Shown: positions 55,904 to 56,285 of the stretch, piece after piece | Layout: the number at the start of each line of letters is the position of its first letter | How positions within the stretch are numbered: position 1 is the first letter of the stretch | Source of the DNA: Acidovorax sp. SRB_14 | GTDB taxonomy: Bacteria; Pseudomonadota; Gammaproteobacteria; Burkholderiales; Burkholderiaceae_C | DNA length: 56,285 nt | Assembly: GCF_012932145.1 (NCBI RefSeq) | Contig: NZ_MWOK01000019.1 | Location: 1-56,285, forward strand | Direction of reading: 5' to 3' | Notes under the pieces: generated by a model | The model's input: the letters and a program-made list of their open reading frames with translations, nothing else | What the model was told of the DNA's origin: nothing | Databases searched by the model: none | Made by a program: the position numbers and the translations under genes

Positions 55904-56096
55904 GCAGCCATTGTCGGGTTGTGCATTCCACACGCCGCGTAGGCGGAAATCGCCAGTCGCGCGGGCGGTGTCGGCCGGGCCGGCAAGCGGTGGCAGACTG
56001 GCGGCTGTGTGCAGTGCGCATGGGGCTGGCGCGCCCGCGCCGCCCGGTGCCGCTGCCTTTTCACGCCCCCTTTTCCCTCACTGCTTTGAGCTTGCC

Positions 56097-56285
56097 ATGC
56101 ATTCCCTGCCGTTCTTTCCAGGCTCCGCGCCGGTCGCCCTCCCCCCCCACGCCACCGCGCCGCGCGATAGCGCCCTGCGCCGCCGCGCCCTGCTGGGCGG
56201 CTTGGCCGGATCGGCGCTGCTGGCGCCGTGGTCCATGCAGGCAGCCCGCCCCGCGGCGCGGACCAGGGCGGCCGCCGACGACGGC
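56097..56285 (+). CDS. Start of an exported protein with Tat-like signal, 3'-truncated by window edge
   Basis: From the ATG at 56097 the frame is open to the window end (63 residues). It begins MHSLPFFPGSAPVALPPHA. Around residue 28 it has RRRALLGGLAGSALLAPWS, an Arg pair followed by a hydrophobic stretch, suggestive of a Tat signal peptide. The rest of the protein is not in the window, so no function can be assigned. Confidence 0.5.
   Translation, partial: MHSLPFFPGSAPVALPPHATAPRDSALRRRALLGGLAGSALLAPWSMQAARPAARTRAAADDG

Overview
The window comes from the chromosome of a high-GC betaproteobacterium, most likely family Comamonadaceae (Acidovorax/Hydrogenophaga/Variovorax-like). The signs are protein families and gene orders typical of Burkholderiales: Bug/TctC receptors with tctCBA-tctDE, Liv-type ABC operons, and cysS-alkA-accA-tilS-lysC-tRNA-Ser. 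A roughly 60-bp interspersed imperfect inverted repeat with cores like AGCGCTT...AAGCGCT-GCTAT is scattered through the window. One stretch (about 47.33-49.5 kb) is visibly AT-rich and looks imported.

Layout. 0-0.64 kb: tail of a Gly/Asn/Ser-rich low-complexity protein. 0.76-10.02 kb (minus strand): a catabolic operon with a Liv-type solute receptor, LivG, LivF, LivH, LivM, a 3-hydroxybutyrate-oligomer hydrolase lipoprotein, a second Liv-type receptor and an alpha/beta hydrolase. It is preceded by a near-perfect sigma-54 promoter, and by a gene for a PAS-AAA+-Fis enhancer-binding protein (10.17-11.69 kb). The likely job is capture and uptake of poly-3-hydroxybutyrate breakdown products. 11.7-17.3 kb: tripartite tricarboxylate transporter tctCBA, divergent from the two-component pair tctDE. 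17.3-19.0 kb: an Hsp15-like S4 protein, a small unknown gene, gene-poor DNA and tRNA-Ser(GCU). 19.1-24.5 kb (minus): lysC, tilS, accA (TTG start), an HhH-GPD DNA glycosylase and cysS. 24.7-28.4 kb (plus): TPR protein, periplasmic and cytoplasmic cyclophilins, lpxH and mtfA.

28.5-31.8 kb: LysR regulator divergent from a Bug receptor and an amidase. 32.0-41.4 kb: a sulfur-amino-acid locus in which an Lrp-type regulator is divergent from an AceE-type E1 (MdeB-like). It is followed by metN-metI-metQ, a Cys/Met-metabolism PLP enzyme, an MFS transporter and an M20 amidohydrolase. The set fits import and gamma-elimination of methionine or related compounds, with oxidation of the resulting 2-oxobutanoate. 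41.4-45.3 kb: carboxylesterase, DODA-type dioxygenase, arfB, alpha/beta hydrolase, aroQ and a PVYYAPP-repeat/His-rich small exported protein. 45.5-47.3 kb: glnS. 47.3-50.0 kb: AT-rich island with a frameshifted DUF262/DUF1524 (GmrSD/SspE-like) gene and a PLD-family protein with a C-terminal winged-helix-like region. 50.1-56.3 kb: PheC-like periplasmic protein, DUF937 protein, DUF2322-like protein, SRPBCC protein, aldo/keto reductase, small acidic protein, isoprenylcysteine-methyltransferase-like membrane protein, cardiolipin-synthase-like PLD enzyme and the start of a Tat-signal-like CDS.

The observation I consider most unusual is that the interspersed repeat occurs inside four reading frames as well as between genes (tctD linker, tilS, the ppiA signal peptide, the MdeB-like E1), where it is translated. 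Next in interest are the sigma-54/3-hydroxybutyrate-oligomer transport operon, the Lrp-mdeB-metNIQ locus, and the defense-like island flanked by a partial duplication of the DUF2322 gene start.
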